From the NCBI RefSeq assembly GCF_000340215.1, contig NW_006921556.1, positions 156,687 to 220,686 on the forward strand: a stretch of 64,000 bases of DNA. The letters are read 5' to 3'. A program made the position numbers and the translations under genes. The stretch is from Pseudocercospora fijiensis CIRAD86 (taxonomy: Eukaryota > Ascomycota > Dothideomycetes > Mycosphaerellales > Mycosphaerellaceae). The notes beneath the pieces are model-generated. The model had not been told where the DNA came from. It did not search any database and saw only the letters and a list, made by a program, of their open reading frames with translations. This document shows, in pieces, positions 9,893 through 21,397 of this stretch (position 1 is the stretch's first letter; each line of letters starts with the position of its first letter).

Positions 9893-12016
9893 ATGCCTTC
9901 CTTCCCTCTTACACTACCGTATCTACCTACGACCTCTAATATAGCTTTCGCCTCGAGCGTACGAAGACAGCTCCGTTTTACGGATAATTATAATAAAGCT
10001 AGTTCGAAATCCAGTTCCGCTACCTCTAGAACTAGCGATTCTAAGATCGAAGCTAAACAACCGCGCAATCGCCTATAACTTTCTTACGTAGTTATTAACT
10101 CCGATCCTTAGCGCACTTAATATTAGGTCGAGATAACCCCTAGTAAAAAGCATCCTCCGTGCGTAATAATAACTACTAGCAACAACTACAGTCCCGTAAT
10201 ACACAAACGCCTAGACCTAAAGGCTGCTACTTTGCATTCCGGGCATATACTATAGAAGAAACAGAAGTGTAGCACAGTCGATATAAGACCTTGTCCTATG
10301 CCTACGCCTACTAATTAAAAGCGCGCGATCGACACTCTAAAATACACTTTATTGTATCGCGATCTTATAGTACGGAATAATGCATACGATACGGTACGCC
10401 CTATTACGACTACGGAAGACTATATAAACACCGCTGTTTACTATATTAAGAAACGTCGAGACTAAAGACGTACAATCTACGAGCTTATGTCCTCTCGTAT
10501 GTAGCCGGATATTCTATTCCTATGCGATAAGAAACAATTACGTCGATAGTTAGACGAAGAGTTTGAGCTTATCTACGCCGCACCTCGACCCTATCGGATA
10601 GTATAGCGCTGCTATAACCTTAATTAGCCTAACGATTAAACCGCCCACTTTCTGCCTAAGATTAGGTATACAATTAATGTAATACTCGACCGACTCGATA
10701 AATTAGACGGTACTGTTAGTGTCTATCTTCCCGAAGATATTAACGTCGAACACGAGGACTATAGTATACAGAGGCGCACGCTATTACAGATTCGAGACTA
10801 CTTTACTCAATCTAACTAGGCGTGCCGTAGCTATACTAACGTACTCGAATTAGGAAGCGCTTAGCTTTAAGCCGACTTTAACAGCTATTGTCCCGAAGAG
10901 ATACTCGAGGTTGACTTAGTAGAAATAGTACGGCGGAGAATAGAGAATCACTTTAGTCGGGTAGACGAGGAGGCCTGCCTCGAGATACCTCCTCTACGGT
11001 AGTTCTAGGTTATAACGACGAAGGACATAACCTTACCGGATTACATTAACTCGATAGGTTATAGCACCCTTATTATCGGCGTCGAAGGAGAAAAGAACTA
11101 GCTAGTACCGCGTAGTAAAAATGCCCTCGTTCGGTAGAGTTTTATAGAACAAGGCTCCCGAGGGTTACGATATACGTACGGTAGGGTGTGTATACCTATA
11201 CAACCTAGAAGTCTACTGTACGTGTTATAGACTTGTAATACTAGCGGGCAACTAACGCTAACATACATTATAATAGCATTTAGGCGCCTAGAACGGTGCA
11301 TATAGTCGATACGACCTAAGACTCTCTAATCTACGGATGTTACTTCCTTATAGCGGCTTACCTGCACCGCATATAGGATATTCTCCTATATATTTAGCGC
11401 AATCCGCATTTATGTAACGAAAGACCGTATAGTAACGACTAGCAACGACTAACAATCGCCGTTAAGACACTAGAAGATTGTTACCTCTTTAATAGCTTAA
11501 AACGATATCTAAACCTTATGTCGTTACTACCGTACCTTCGTGCGCGTAGTATAATTGCGGCGGAACAGCCTCGTAACGATAGGAAACTTGAAATAGGAAT
11601 ACGGGCGCAACACTATAAAGGCCTCCTCCCCTAGAAAAAGGGTGTACCTAAAACAATTTAGCGATTCTAAGGGTAATGCTCGATCCTACCGACCCCTTAT
11701 ACTTATACTAACCGAGTCTAGTTATCTTAGTAACGAGGTAGAGTCTATCCTAGAAGGATAGCCCGATTTCGATATTAAGGATTAGGAGGAGGACCCGGTA
11801 AGGGATATAATCTAAAGCGTAGACGAAATAGTGTTTCTAATATAGGCAACTCGGTAGGTTCTTTATACTAGCAGGCAGTTCTTAGAGGGCTTAGCGTAGG
11901 TACTAAGAAATACCTGCACAATCAATGCTACTAGTACTAGATATATCCTACTTAACTCCTCCGGTCGTAGCTTGCTTACGCCCGTTATCGGTCCGGTAGG
12001 CACTATCCGATCGTAA
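9893..12016 (+). pseudogene. RIP-degraded unknown protein, 708 codons in one frame
   Basis: ATG at 9893, stop TAA at 12014-12016, with a single uninterrupted frame apart from roughly 30 TAG/TAA codons and no indel that I could find. The N-terminus is Ser/Pro-rich (MPSFPLTLPYLPTTSN). Folded-looking segments follow, such as AIDTLKYTLLYRDLIVRNN, KIRYTINVILDRLDKLDG, VDLVEIVRRRIENHFSR, LPDYINSIGYSTLIIGVEG and a C-terminal LNSSGRSLLTPVIGPVG. I do not recognise the family. The gene starts about 60 bp after the R1 tail, and an H inverted repeat begins 36 bp after its stop. No P copy follows within 1 kb. Confidence 0.7.
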
Positions 12017-12051
12017 TTGCGCCCGGTGCGATTGACCCGCGTAGCAGTAAG

Positions 12052-12100
12052 TAGGTATATTAATATCGGCCCGCGATACGGTAGCTAATTAATATACCTA
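12052..12100. repeat. H inverted repeat, copy c
   Basis: Perfect 13-bp arms TAGGTATATTAAT (12052-12064) and ATTAATATACCTA (12088-12100). The 23-base loop contains CGGCCCGCG. It begins 36 bp after the stop of the preceding gene. Confidence 0.85.
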
Positions 12101-13154
12101 TCCGTACGGTAGACTACCTACGATATAATAATATACGCCCGTCGAGGTAAGATATCGACAAGCTCTACGATTCCGATATCCGAAGGACTATATAAACTAT
12201 ATTAGTCGTCGACGATAGAGCTATCGGGCGTATTAGTCGCTAACTAAAGTGTAGACTCTACCTCGACTAATAACCGGCTTTATCGGTAGACGAAGCCTAG
12301 CGAGCGTAAGTATCCTCCTTGCTTACAAGCTCCTATCTATCGGCAGTTCGATTAGGTATAGCATACCTTACGCAAAGCATAAGTCCGAAAACTTACTAGC
12401 GCGTAGAGACGCTTAGGCCTACCCCGCTTCCTTCCTTCCTATTTCCGTAAAAGATTCGCGTTACCCTATAATTAAAACAATTACGCGGTTAGTAAACTCT
12501 ATCGTCGACGTATTTCTAAGAACTATCTACGCCCTTTACCTTACTCGTCCTTTAGCGCGCCTGCTACGCTATCTACTGCTATAGACACCTACCCTCTAGC
12601 AGATTATATCGGCCTGTATTGTACGCCTCTAGGTAAAGAATCCGTCGATCCTACGACGCTATAGGTCGTCGTAGACCGCGATATAGGCAAGCAGTTCGAC
12701 TCTATGCTACTACGCCTCCTATTCCCCGATTACGAGATTCCCGAAGACGACATTACCTTTACGATTGCCCGCGTTGCCTTTGCTATATAGAGGTTGAATT
12801 ACTACGTACAAAAAATTAGACGAGTGCTAAGGTAGAGACGATAAGCGGAGCGCCTACTACCGATACAAGATCCCCTTGTCTATATACTATTTGCCTACAA
12901 ACGTATGCTATCCGATCGTTAGTAGTCTTTCGTACCGGTGCCGGATACGCCCTATAGGGACGCGGCAGACTTTATTTACAGCGTAGAATCGTTTAGGGAA
13001 GACGCTACCTTAAGTGTAGCCGAAAAAGCTACCGCTCTCGAAGAGGATACTAGTAGTATTGCCGACGAGAGCCGCAATTATATCGACTACGGCCGAAGCC
13101 GGGATAACCTTAGTATAGATAAGGATACATCTTAGCATCTAGATAAGGATATAG

Positions 13155-13380
13155 CGCAAGATGCAGACGAGACGCTAGATAAGGATGCAGATAATAGTGT
13201 AGCGCAAGGAGTATACGAGACTCTAGCTAAGGACGCAAATAAGGATACGGATAACAATATAGCGCAAGGAGCAGACGATACTCTAGCTAAGGACGCAAAT
13301 AAGGATACAGATAATATCGCAGCGTAAGGAGCAGATTAGACTCTAGGCAAGGACGCAAAAGAGAATGCCGATAACGACGC
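13155..13380 (+). repeat. In-frame 60-bp tandem repeat
   Basis: Units beginning AGCGCAAGGA at 13201 and 13261 and AGCGTAAGGA at 13321, exactly 60 bp apart, with a shorter diverged unit beginning at 13155. Each encodes about 20 residues of the type AQGADDTLAKDANKDTDN. The period is a multiple of three, so the repeat grew while the gene was translated. Confidence 0.85.
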
Positions 13381-13717
13381 GGATAAGAATATAGACGAGG
13401 ACGCAGATTAAGAGGTAGATCCGGAGGGAGATTAGGCTATAGCCGAGGATATAGGTAACAATAATACTAGCGGAGACAGAGAGCCCGTAGATGCTAGCGA
13501 AGATTATAACACCGCCGGAGCTAATAACGGAGACGATACTAATGCCGGTCTTGTCCGAGTTACTCGACAGAGCTCGTTACAAAATAGCAATCCCGCTATA
13601 CCCGACGCTACTACATCCGAGCCTAACGATACTATCGTCGTATCTCGCGGCAAAAATTACGACGGCCGACCATCCGATAGCGCTATAAACGGTTAGGGTA
13701 AGGAGCCCCGCAAGGCG

Positions 13718-13766
13718 AAGCAAAAGGTAAAGCAAAAGGTAAAGCAAAAGGCGAAGCAAAAAGCGA
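13718..13766 (+). repeat. In-frame 12-bp Lys/Gln repeat
   Basis: Four units of AAGCAAAAGGTA or close variants, encoding alternating KVKQ/KAKQ. It lies inside the same large dead gene and has kept most of its CAA codons. Confidence 0.8.
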
Positions 13767-15755
13767 AGCCGACCCCGAAGGCTTAACCTCTTCCGCTACC
13801 TAAAGACACTATAGTCTATTCGGAGGGGCTACCTATAGAACTTATCCCTATCCTCCTAGGCGATAAGAACTAGCTTGCTCGATAGACGAGTATACTTAAC
13901 CGATATGCGGCTTCGAGTAGCAGTATAGAGGAGATCGTAGGCGACGACACTCTTCCTACCGAGAAAGGTATACAAGGTCGATTCTTAGCCTCCGAATAGA
14001 CCCTTACCGTATAGGAGAGAACCGAACCTACTAATCCGTATACTACCTCCTAGGAGCTAGAGCTCGTCGATACCGGAAGTCCCGCCCCGTTGCGTTAGGA
14101 ATTGCAAGTTAGGAAGACTCGGAACTATTCTAGCAGTTATTATATACTAGAATAGCTTTTTCCTAAGCTATAAGATTAGATAGAATTTTGTTAGACTAGG
14201 TTACTTAATAAGGCAGGCATCGGGCAGCTATTCAATATTGTTAAATCCCTTCGACGGCGAAGTACGGCGATACCTCTATCCGAGCGAGAGGCGCTCGCGC
14301 TGCTATAAGGGTAGTAGAACTAGGACGCTACCCTTGCCCGAGCTGCTTAGACGTTACGGCGAGCTATAGAGAAGACGTCGGAGGTCTCGCTAGTCTACTA
14401 CGAACGTCTAGAGAGCCTAGTCGAGTTCTTAGAGTTATATAAAATGCTAATAGAACAACTCGAGAACGGTAACGACTAGCTATAGCATTCGTTAGCGGCG
14501 GACTCACTTAAGAACGCTAGTAGTAGAGCGAACACTAACCTAGGCGGACGTAGACGCGGGAAGTCAAGTTAACTATAGGACTAGTTTGTCTCTAAATGCC
14601 TCAATCTTAGCCCCGGTAGTAAAATGCCGGAGGAATTATTACTTATAGCTACCCGGAGTACACTATAATACAACCGTCGGCTCGCGAATTATCTCGCTAT
14701 TCTAGTAACGAACGTTTACCCCTTTATAATCTCCTTGCTTCCGGTTAACTATATAAAATAGTAAGACCCTACTACTCCCCGGATACTTCTACGCTAACCC
14801 TCGTCAAAGTATTAAGAAATAGCATCTTAAAGCTACGAAGTTAATTGCCGACGCATTGTATACTAACGGTAACGTTCTAGCTCTTTATAAGCTCGTACGG
14901 CATTATATCGAACAGATTAGAAACCCGGTTTCTTCCGCTAAGGCTATAGTTAATAGTATAACTTACGACTACATCCGATAAGCGTACCCTATAGTTCGAT
15001 TAGCGCGGACCCTATTATAGAACCCCGACGGCGCGGTCCTTAGCGACTAACCTAGTATTACTAGCGAGGAGCTCGATACTAGAAAATTACTCGGTAACGA
15101 CGTTACTCGGGGGGGGTACGACTCCGATAACGAGGCGGTCGATATCGGTAGTCTGCTAATACCGGCTATCCCGCAAAGCGATACGCCTTTGTTATAACCT
15201 AGCAGCCCTATTAGCGACGGTAAGCCTCTATTAACTAGGAATCTACTTACCGCCGTTACTAGCGGCGACTTAGTAATTAACGATAGCATTCGACCCTCTG
15301 TTTAAACTACCGCCGATAGAACTAAAAAGCTCAATTAAGCCGCTAGGTTTATAGCGTATAATAGAGGATTATAGGAAGCAATACCTACTACTCTACGCGG
15401 TAGAAGGAGCGATTCGACACTCGCGACACCTACTACGCGCTCTTAAAGTTAAATAGAGAGAGATCGGGCTTCTACCCTCCTATTATAGGAAGAGTTTAAC
15501 TAAAATCCTCCTAGACGAGTATCGCTACGTAAGAACTCGAAGCGTACCGCCGCTAGTTAGGACGAGTTTATAGAGGAAGTACGACCTAGGAAGAGGACAC
15601 AGAGGGCTTCTACTACGTAACAAGAGGGAAGCAATAATGCTTAGGCGAGGAAACCGAGAAAGAAGAGCAATTCTATTGTAGCCGGAGTTAAGACGCCTAA
15701 GTTAAGACAAAGAAAGGGTAGTCGCTAACGCTCTAATATTGTCTCTACGAAGTAG

Positions 15756-16680
15756 GGACGACGATGTAGCCTATGCCTTTGCTACTTTTATGTCTCTTTA
15801 GAATCAATGCATCCGTTTCCTTAATTTGCTAGGGCATAGTAGTAGCTATACTTACATTGATCGTCTGTTAAAGTAGTAGCGCCTAGGCGATACGCTAGAA
15901 TGCTTCAATTTATCCGGTAGCCCGTAACGATCTTTCTAAGTCGAGCGTAGTATTTCCGGCTTAGTCCGATAGGCTACTAATAGTAGTCTTTTCTTATATA
16001 GCTCGATTAGACGCTCTATACGTTACGACTACGCTCCGCTAATATCTAGGTTCCTAGCACTTATAACGTTCATTGTTTGCCGTTCGCTACGTCTATTTTC
16101 CTATCTTCCTTGCCTTTTGCGTTCGTTCCTAGTTCTCGCTCGCCGGTACCTGCTACTTAGCTATTAGTTACGCCGTTGTATAAGCTAGTATATATAAGTC
16201 CGATACCTAATCTCTCTCCCTCCCGTTGCTCTTCGACTAGAGCCTAGTTTGTCGTACCCGTGTTACCCGATGTTGCTATAGACGTATTTACCGCCTGCTA
16301 GTCCTCGTCTGCCGCCTAGTATATCGTGCCCGTATCGCCTAATGTTGCTCTAGACGTAGGGCTTTCTACGCATTCGCTAGAGCTATGCTCGATATACGTA
16401 ACTTAATACGACAATCTCTATCCTAATGTTATCGGGAACTCGTTAGGGCCGTCGGGGTCGCGTAGTTGTAGCGCTATTAAGCCGGAGTGTTACGTAGACA
16501 TGTTTAGCTAGGACGGCCCTAGCTAAATGCTTAGATAGGGGGAGCGATAGCCGCGAGGCGGCGTCGGCTAAAGCCGGAGTGCCGACTGTATAACGTGTTA
16601 TTAGCTCTGTTTATTATAATGTAATAATAAGCTCGCTAAGCATTCTAATTATACATTTCGCGCAGCTACGAGCACGAGCC
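15756..16680. other. Intergenic stretch with one P copy
   Basis: No coherent frame recognised. It contains the P variant at 16503-16527 and, near 16540-16580, short runs rich in CGGCG and AGCCG. It probably comprises the 3' flank of the large gene and the promoter of the next one. Confidence 0.3.
16503..16527 (+). repeat. P palindrome, copy 4 (diverged)
   Basis: TTTAGCTAGGAC and GCCCTAGCTAAA. Both arms share the same change relative to the consensus (AGCT for CGCT, and AGCT for AGCG), so the pairing is kept. No companion hairpin. Confidence 0.75.
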
Positions 16681-16688
16681 TATAAATA
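16681..16688 (+). promoter_or_regulatory. TATA box of the F-box-like gene
   Basis: TATAAATA in a C-rich context (CCTATAAATACCCCGCCGAG), about 90 bp before the first intron of the following gene. It is consistent with a fungal core promoter. The transcription start would lie near 16710. Confidence 0.45.
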
Positions 16689-16772
16689 CCCCGCCGAGCC
16701 CGCCTTCTAATCATTCTTAGTAGTATATACTTCCTTCCTCTATATACTACTACGACCTAACAGTCCGTATCG

Positions 16773-16825
16773 GTAAGTCCTCGCTATCGCTATCGCCCTA
16801 ATTAATTACTAACTATTCGCTTTAG
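16773..16825 (+). other. Intact spliceosomal intron (53 bp)
   Basis: Donor GTAAGT (16773), branch site TACTAAC (16807-16813) and acceptor TTTAG ending at 16825. All three are at the fungal consensus and at normal spacing. It marks the 5' part of the F-box-like gene. Confidence 0.75.
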
Positions 16826-18195
16826 ACTTCTTCTAGTCGCTATAGTATCTCAAAAAACGTCAACCCTAGCGTATAGATTCCCTTACTCCCTAAATTGTAG
16901 CATTTGGCCTAACACTATGTAGTACTGCTAGCTTTAAGGGTCTCCCTAGCGAAATCCGTAATCGTATCTACCGGTTTGTACTAGGTCCGCCTAGCCGCCT
17001 TATCGCTCGCCCGAAGCCCGACCCCCGTCTTAATATATATCTACTTAAACTATTCGATAGCCTTAACTATAAGATTCGATAGGAGGTTGTTTCGATACTG
17101 CTATAAGAGAACGTTATCTACGTCGACTGTCTCGAAGGGGTCGCTAGTCTAATCTATAGAAACGAGAAGGCGGCAACCGAGACAAGCATTTCACGAGACT
17201 ACTACCTGCTTAGCACCTAGAGACTTCCGCATTTACGGTATCTTACTATTAGCCTGCTCGAAGTCTACTATCTCGGCTACTTCCTCGACTTAACCCGCTT
17301 CGTATAGTCGTTCGTTTTACGCAATAAGAAGGCCGCTTTATAGAAGTAGGTTCGTCTATAGAAACTACGCGAAATAAGGAGTGCTCTTAAGACACTTCAA
17401 CTGTTTGAATGCACTATCCTAGCGGCAGTACTATACTACTTTGCCGAGTTTAGTAGTATTACCGAGGTTGAAAGTTAGTGCGAGAAGGCTCTAGCTAATC
17501 TCTCTATTAGCTTCTATAAAGATGCAAAAAGCCTAAAGGCGACAATTTAGTAGCAAGCAAGCGAGTAGGTATAGGGCTAGCCTCGGGCTTGTTATAGGTG
17601 TCTGTTCGGCGTTTAGCGTATTATTCGATAATTAGTATGTCTCTTTAGTTGGTTTTCCGGCGGCGTACCCTACTATCGTGTACAGTTCTAGACGTAGTAG
17701 TAGATATCTGCAATCGACTATAGTTCGATCGATCTCTCTAACATCTTAAGGTTCTAGTTTCTTTACTATTATTATAGTACTCGGGTCGCAGTGTAACCCG
17801 ATATCCCTCGATTATCCTCGCGACGGCCCGCCCTTATATTCGGCACTAGCTCGCGACTTTAATTGAGTTGCGGGCCCTAGCTTACCTTATAACTTAGCTT
17901 CGTAGCCGTAGGGAAATGCTTAGCTGTCTTGTATAAAACACATCTGCTCTTCTACTATCTTTCGAACTACGAACGACCTCTTCCGCTAACTACTATCTGC
18001 TACGCATTCAATATATTACTGTCTATATCTAACACAATTATATAATACGCCTCGAGCCTGTACTAGCACTTAGAAGTCTTATGCTGCTATTTTATCTTAC
18101 CGCCGACCTTAACTAACTTGTACCTCTACCTACCTTACTATCCCCTAACCTTAACTAGTATAAGAAATCGCAATAGCTAGACTAGCGAAGGCCCG
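16826..18195 (+). pseudogene. RIP-degraded F-box-like protein (LPxEIRNxIY motif)
   Basis: The frame downstream of the intron reads FKGLPSEIRNRIYRFVLG at about 16915-16970, the hallmark N-terminal motif of a large fungal F-box-like/2EXR-type family. It is followed, as usual in that family, by YLLKLFDSLNYKIRQEVV, then ENVIYVDCLEGVASL, where the members normally have a block near RQIYxEAxxxxYxxN. The frame continues with helical segments (ISLLEVYYLGYFLDLTRF, ECTILAAVLYYFAEF) to near 17560. Past 17600 it becomes aromatic and less convincing and may be non-coding. Such proteins are thought to recruit substrates to SCF ubiquitin ligases. It lies directly upstream of the Argonaute relic on the same strand. 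Every premature stop in the convincing part is TAG or TAA. Confidence 0.7.
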
Positions 18196-18200
18196 CGTTA

Positions 18201-20193
18201 ATAAGGAGGCTAACCGCCGCTAGCCTACCGACGGCCGCTCCGTTAACTCTAGTTCCGCCTTAGGTTCTACTTCTAGTACTACTGCCTCGTCTTCCGGCTA
18301 CGCTACTCGCTCGGTGCGCTCTAAGGTCTCTCGTGCCTCTATAGCTCTATCGCGCTCCCTTCGCGGTACCGCCTACGATAGCAATGCCGACCTACTAGGC
18401 GCTACGCAACCCTACTATTTTAGCCGTAAAGCTAGATTCTAAGAAATTCAACTTCGACCTTAGTATAGCCGGCTAGGCGACTGTCCGCGGTAACGAGGTG
18501 TCTACTCTGCCTCTACGCTAGGCCCCTTCTAAGATAGGTTAAGCCTGTAAGGTCGGCCTAAACATATACTACGTAGAGAAGTTTCCTAACATTCCTATCT
18601 ACTAGTTCGATATACAAATCGGCAACGGTGTAGAGAAGCGTAGCATTATTAACGCTGTCTAGAACTCTAAGAAGGTCTAGGCAGAGATCGGTGCTAGTGC
18701 TATCTTCGACGGTAATAAGCTAGCTTAGTCTAGTCGTCCTATTATACGTAAAGTGCGGCTAATAGTCAACCTCGATAAGGAGAAGGGTCGTAAGCCGGGC
18801 AAGAACGGTCCTAATAAGCACCGCATTAACATCCGTTAGACTAACAAGGTTGGTTTCTAGCAATTAATAGCCTACCTTTAGGGCAAGGCCTCGTTCGATA
18901 ACACCTGCCTTAAGGCTATTGCCTTCGCCGACTACCTCCTCCGTTAGACACTATTATAACGCTATATACCTATTAAGCGTGCATACTTCGCTCGTAGTTA
19001 GACTCGGTCTATCTTAGGTAGCGGTGTCGAGGCTTTTAAGGGTATATACTAGTCTCTACGTGTCGTTTACCTAGGCCGCCTTTCTGTTAATGTCGATGTA
19101 GCTAACGGCACTTTCTAGACTACCGATATGCTTCATTAATCTGCTATTCTCGCCTATAGTGCTCGCGACATTAGCGACCTTATTACCGGTATTTAGCGCT
19201 AGGGGAAGAAGGGCAAGTATAGTGTTAGTCTTAAGAAGTTCCGGAAGGTTCGCGTTATTGCTAAGTACCGTAGTTAGTAGAACGAGGAGGACTACTATAT
19301 TAAGCGATTTATCTACTAGGACGCTAAGTAGTATAAGGTGCAGGTTACTGATCCTTCGGGCAATAAGGTAACTATCCCTATCTACGACTACTTCGCTAAG
19401 AAATACAATATCCGCCTATAGTACTTAGGCCTACCTCTTTCTAAGATAACTAAGGGCAAGAACACTATTCTACCGATAGAGGTTCTTCGAATTAAGGAGA
19501 ATTAGCGATACGCCTTCAAGATAGATAAGCGTCAGACATCTAATATAATTAAATTTGCAGTTACCGCCCCTCTATAGCGCTATACCGGCATTTAGTACGG
19601 TCTAGGCATACTGACTTAGGGTAACGACCCTGTCTTGCAGAAGTATAGTGTTACTATTAACCTAAACAAGACCGTAGTCGACGGCCGCGTTCTTCTAGCG
19701 CCTACCGACAAATTTGGTGTTAGTAAGACTAAGCTAGGTACCTCTAGTCGCTAGGATCTAAAGGACAAGCAATTCTTCTAGGTCAACCCTTGCCCGCTTA
19801 AGTCCTAGGCCGTCTTCGTTATTTCTAGTAGTAAGCCTAACAAGTCTACGATCGAGCGCTTTGTCTAGGCCTTTATATAGGGCTATATTAGCTACGGCGG
19901 CAAGGACGAGAAGAAGCAGCAATAGCGCTAGCTATAGGTAAGGGCGTCGGCGATTAGGTTACCGCGGCTTAGAATGCCGCTAGCAACCTGTCTCAATTAC
20001 GCCCGTAGATCCTCTTTTTTATCCTACCCGATAAGGACTCCTAGGTCTACGCCGAATTAGCCGCTACGGCGTTATGTCTTAGTACGTATAATACTCATAC
20101 GCTTAGAAGGCTTAGGCGCAGTACCTCTCTAACGTGTATACAAAATTCAACGCTAAGCTAGGTAGTGCTATATACCGCGCTATTAAATCTTAA
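18201..20193 (+). pseudogene. RIP-degraded, C-terminally truncated Argonaute (QDE-2 type)
   Basis: Argonautes bind small RNAs and guide silencing. From 18441 one frame gives the fungal Argonaute order. The N-terminal domain includes KFPNIPIYQFDIQIGNG and AIFDGNKLAW. Linker 1 includes RSILGSGVEAFKGIYQSLR and LSVNVDVANGTFW (about 19000-19120). PAZ spans about 19340-19560, with IPIYDYFAKKYNIRLQYLGLP and RQTSNIIKFAV. Linker 2 includes GILTWGNDPVLQKYSVTIN and VDGRVLLAPTDKFG. MID starts at VNPCPLKSWAVFVISS (about 19785). After a one-base shift near 19915 it reads ILFFILPDKDS, and after another near 20070 YAQKAQAQYLSNVYTKFNAK, then stops at TAA 20191. The PIWI catalytic aspartates and histidine would lie just beyond and are missing. 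Repeat R3 begins 40 bp later. Premature stops are TAG/TAA, while CA and TG are commoner than in neighbours. The exact start is unclear. Confidence 0.92.
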
Positions 20194-20233
20194 ACTAGTA
20201 GACCTAATAGTTTCTTCTAGTGCCTAACAGTTA

Positions 20234-20742
20234 TGCTACGCCTAGTGCGCTATTGCGATATGCGTTGTAAAGAGAAGAAAATATAGGAGCTAGGTATTTG
20301 CGAGGGACGGTCCTAGCGAAAGGCGGGAACTCCCGCATCGCTAAGCCCTAGCGTAAACATTAACGCGCCTACGCACCCTTGCAACTTCTCCCTAGCCCTT
20401 CCGTAGCCACTTGCTACTATACAACTCTAGCATTCCCGCGGCGCTCGGAAACATAGCACTCTTTTATTCTAGTATATCGCGCTTTAGACTAGCCCTATCG
20501 GTAGTAGGGCTAGAGGCTACTATCGTACGACTTAGCTATTATTATATAATAAGTAATAATAACACCTCCCTTGCTACTATAAAATTCTAACGTACTAGTA
20601 GAGAACACTACTTGCACTGTATTCGCCTACTCCTCGGAGAGTACGTAGTAAACTAGCTCTAGTTTCCTCCCGACGCGACGATACTACGCTTTTCGATAGT
20701 CCTAGGTAAGTCGGCCTAATCCTGCGGTTAGCTATAGTTACC
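20234..20742 (+). repeat. Repeat R3, copy 1
   Basis: About 510 bp matching 29093-29627. It starts near CTACGCCTAGT and runs through GCGTTGTAAAGA, a P palindrome with companion hairpin, CTTCTCCC, and a conserved block near CCTACTCCTC. It ends near GTTAGCTATAGTTACCTA. No coding frame. The size would suit a solo LTR or non-autonomous element, but no terminal TG/CA or target duplication is clear. It sits immediately after the truncated Argonaute and may mark the event that removed the PIWI half. Confidence 0.75.
20297..20321 (+). repeat. P palindrome, copy 5 (left arm diverged)
   Basis: TTTGCGAGGGAC and GTCCTAGCGAAA, the left arm with three changes. Followed by GGCGGGA-ACT-CCCGC. It lies inside R3 copy 1. 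Confidence 0.75.
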
Positions 20743-21071
20743 TACGTGTTAACGTGTTGCATATAGGCTCGTGTTTACAAGCCTCTCGCCGGCGGCGTAG
20801 GGATACCTTTCGTCTAATAGTCTAGCTGCTAGTCCGATTGTTTGTTCGTAGTACTAGGTATCCTAGGGCCGTCTATAAAGAATCTATTCCTCTATAGCCG
20901 TAGTCTCTTCTCGCTTAAGACTGAACTACTCCTAGCGAATAAACCTGTTTCTCGGCTCGAATTTATATACCCGGCACTTTGTCTATAGCGATATTAGCAA
21001 AGATCCTCGTTATATATATCGGTAGGGTCGGAAATAAGGTTAATCTTATAAACCCTAGCCTTGCTATTAGG
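20743..21071. other. Unassigned stretch between R3 and a MITE
   Basis: No coherent frame, repeat or structured motif seen. It might be remaining flank of the locus into which R3 inserted. Confidence 0.25.
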
Positions 21072-21397
21072 GTAGTCTACAATCAATCCGGGATTGCAAT
21101 CTAGATTGGCTTAGTAATTCAATCCAATCTAATCTAGCTTATTCCTGCTAACTAAGCAATCCAATTCAAATCAATCCGGCCCCTTTCTAAAGCAGTCTAA
21201 TTTAATCTAGCCCTTTTTGAAGCAATCTAATTCAATCTTAGGGCTAAAGGGCTAAATTAGGTAGGCTTAGCATTTTAATCTAATTCAATTTAGCTTATTC
21301 TTGCTAATTGAGCAATCTAATCCAATCCAATCTAGGGGTCCTAGTAATCTATTTCAATTTAGGGGGGTCTAGATTGAGTGGATTAATTGTAGACTAC
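21072..21397. mobile_element. MITE with 18-bp terminal inverted repeats
   Basis: Ends GTAGTCTACAATCAATCC (21072-21089) and GGATTAATTGTAGACTAC (21380-21397) are inverted repeats with one mismatch, and CAATCTAGA/TCTAGATTG extends the pairing inward. The 326-bp interior is made almost entirely of short AATCTAATTCAATC-like units in both orientations, with no coding frame. It keeps many CA dinucleotides, unlike its surroundings, so it probably arrived after the main RIP episode or escaped it. Confidence 0.8.

Larger units (their letters stand above)
12150..15755 (+). pseudogene. RIP-degraded large unknown protein with acidic repeats and basic C-terminus
   Basis: One frame is coherent from about 12242 to about 14780, then shifts by one base and continues to about 15755, roughly 1,180 codons in all. 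The N-terminal part reads LPSYFRKRFALPYNQNNY and DITFTIARVAFAIQRLNYY. The middle (13150-13430) is an acidic tandem repeat rich in Asp, Ala and Lys. Next comes a Lys/Gln repeat (13718-13766), a segment YYERLESLVEFLELYKMLIE and another reading NGNVLALYKLVRHYIEQ. The end is strongly basic (VRPRKRTQRAS, ARKPRKKSNSI), suggesting a nuclear protein. The start codon is not identifiable. No known domain recognised. The one-base shift near 14780-14820 could be an indel or a lost intron. Confidence 0.6.
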
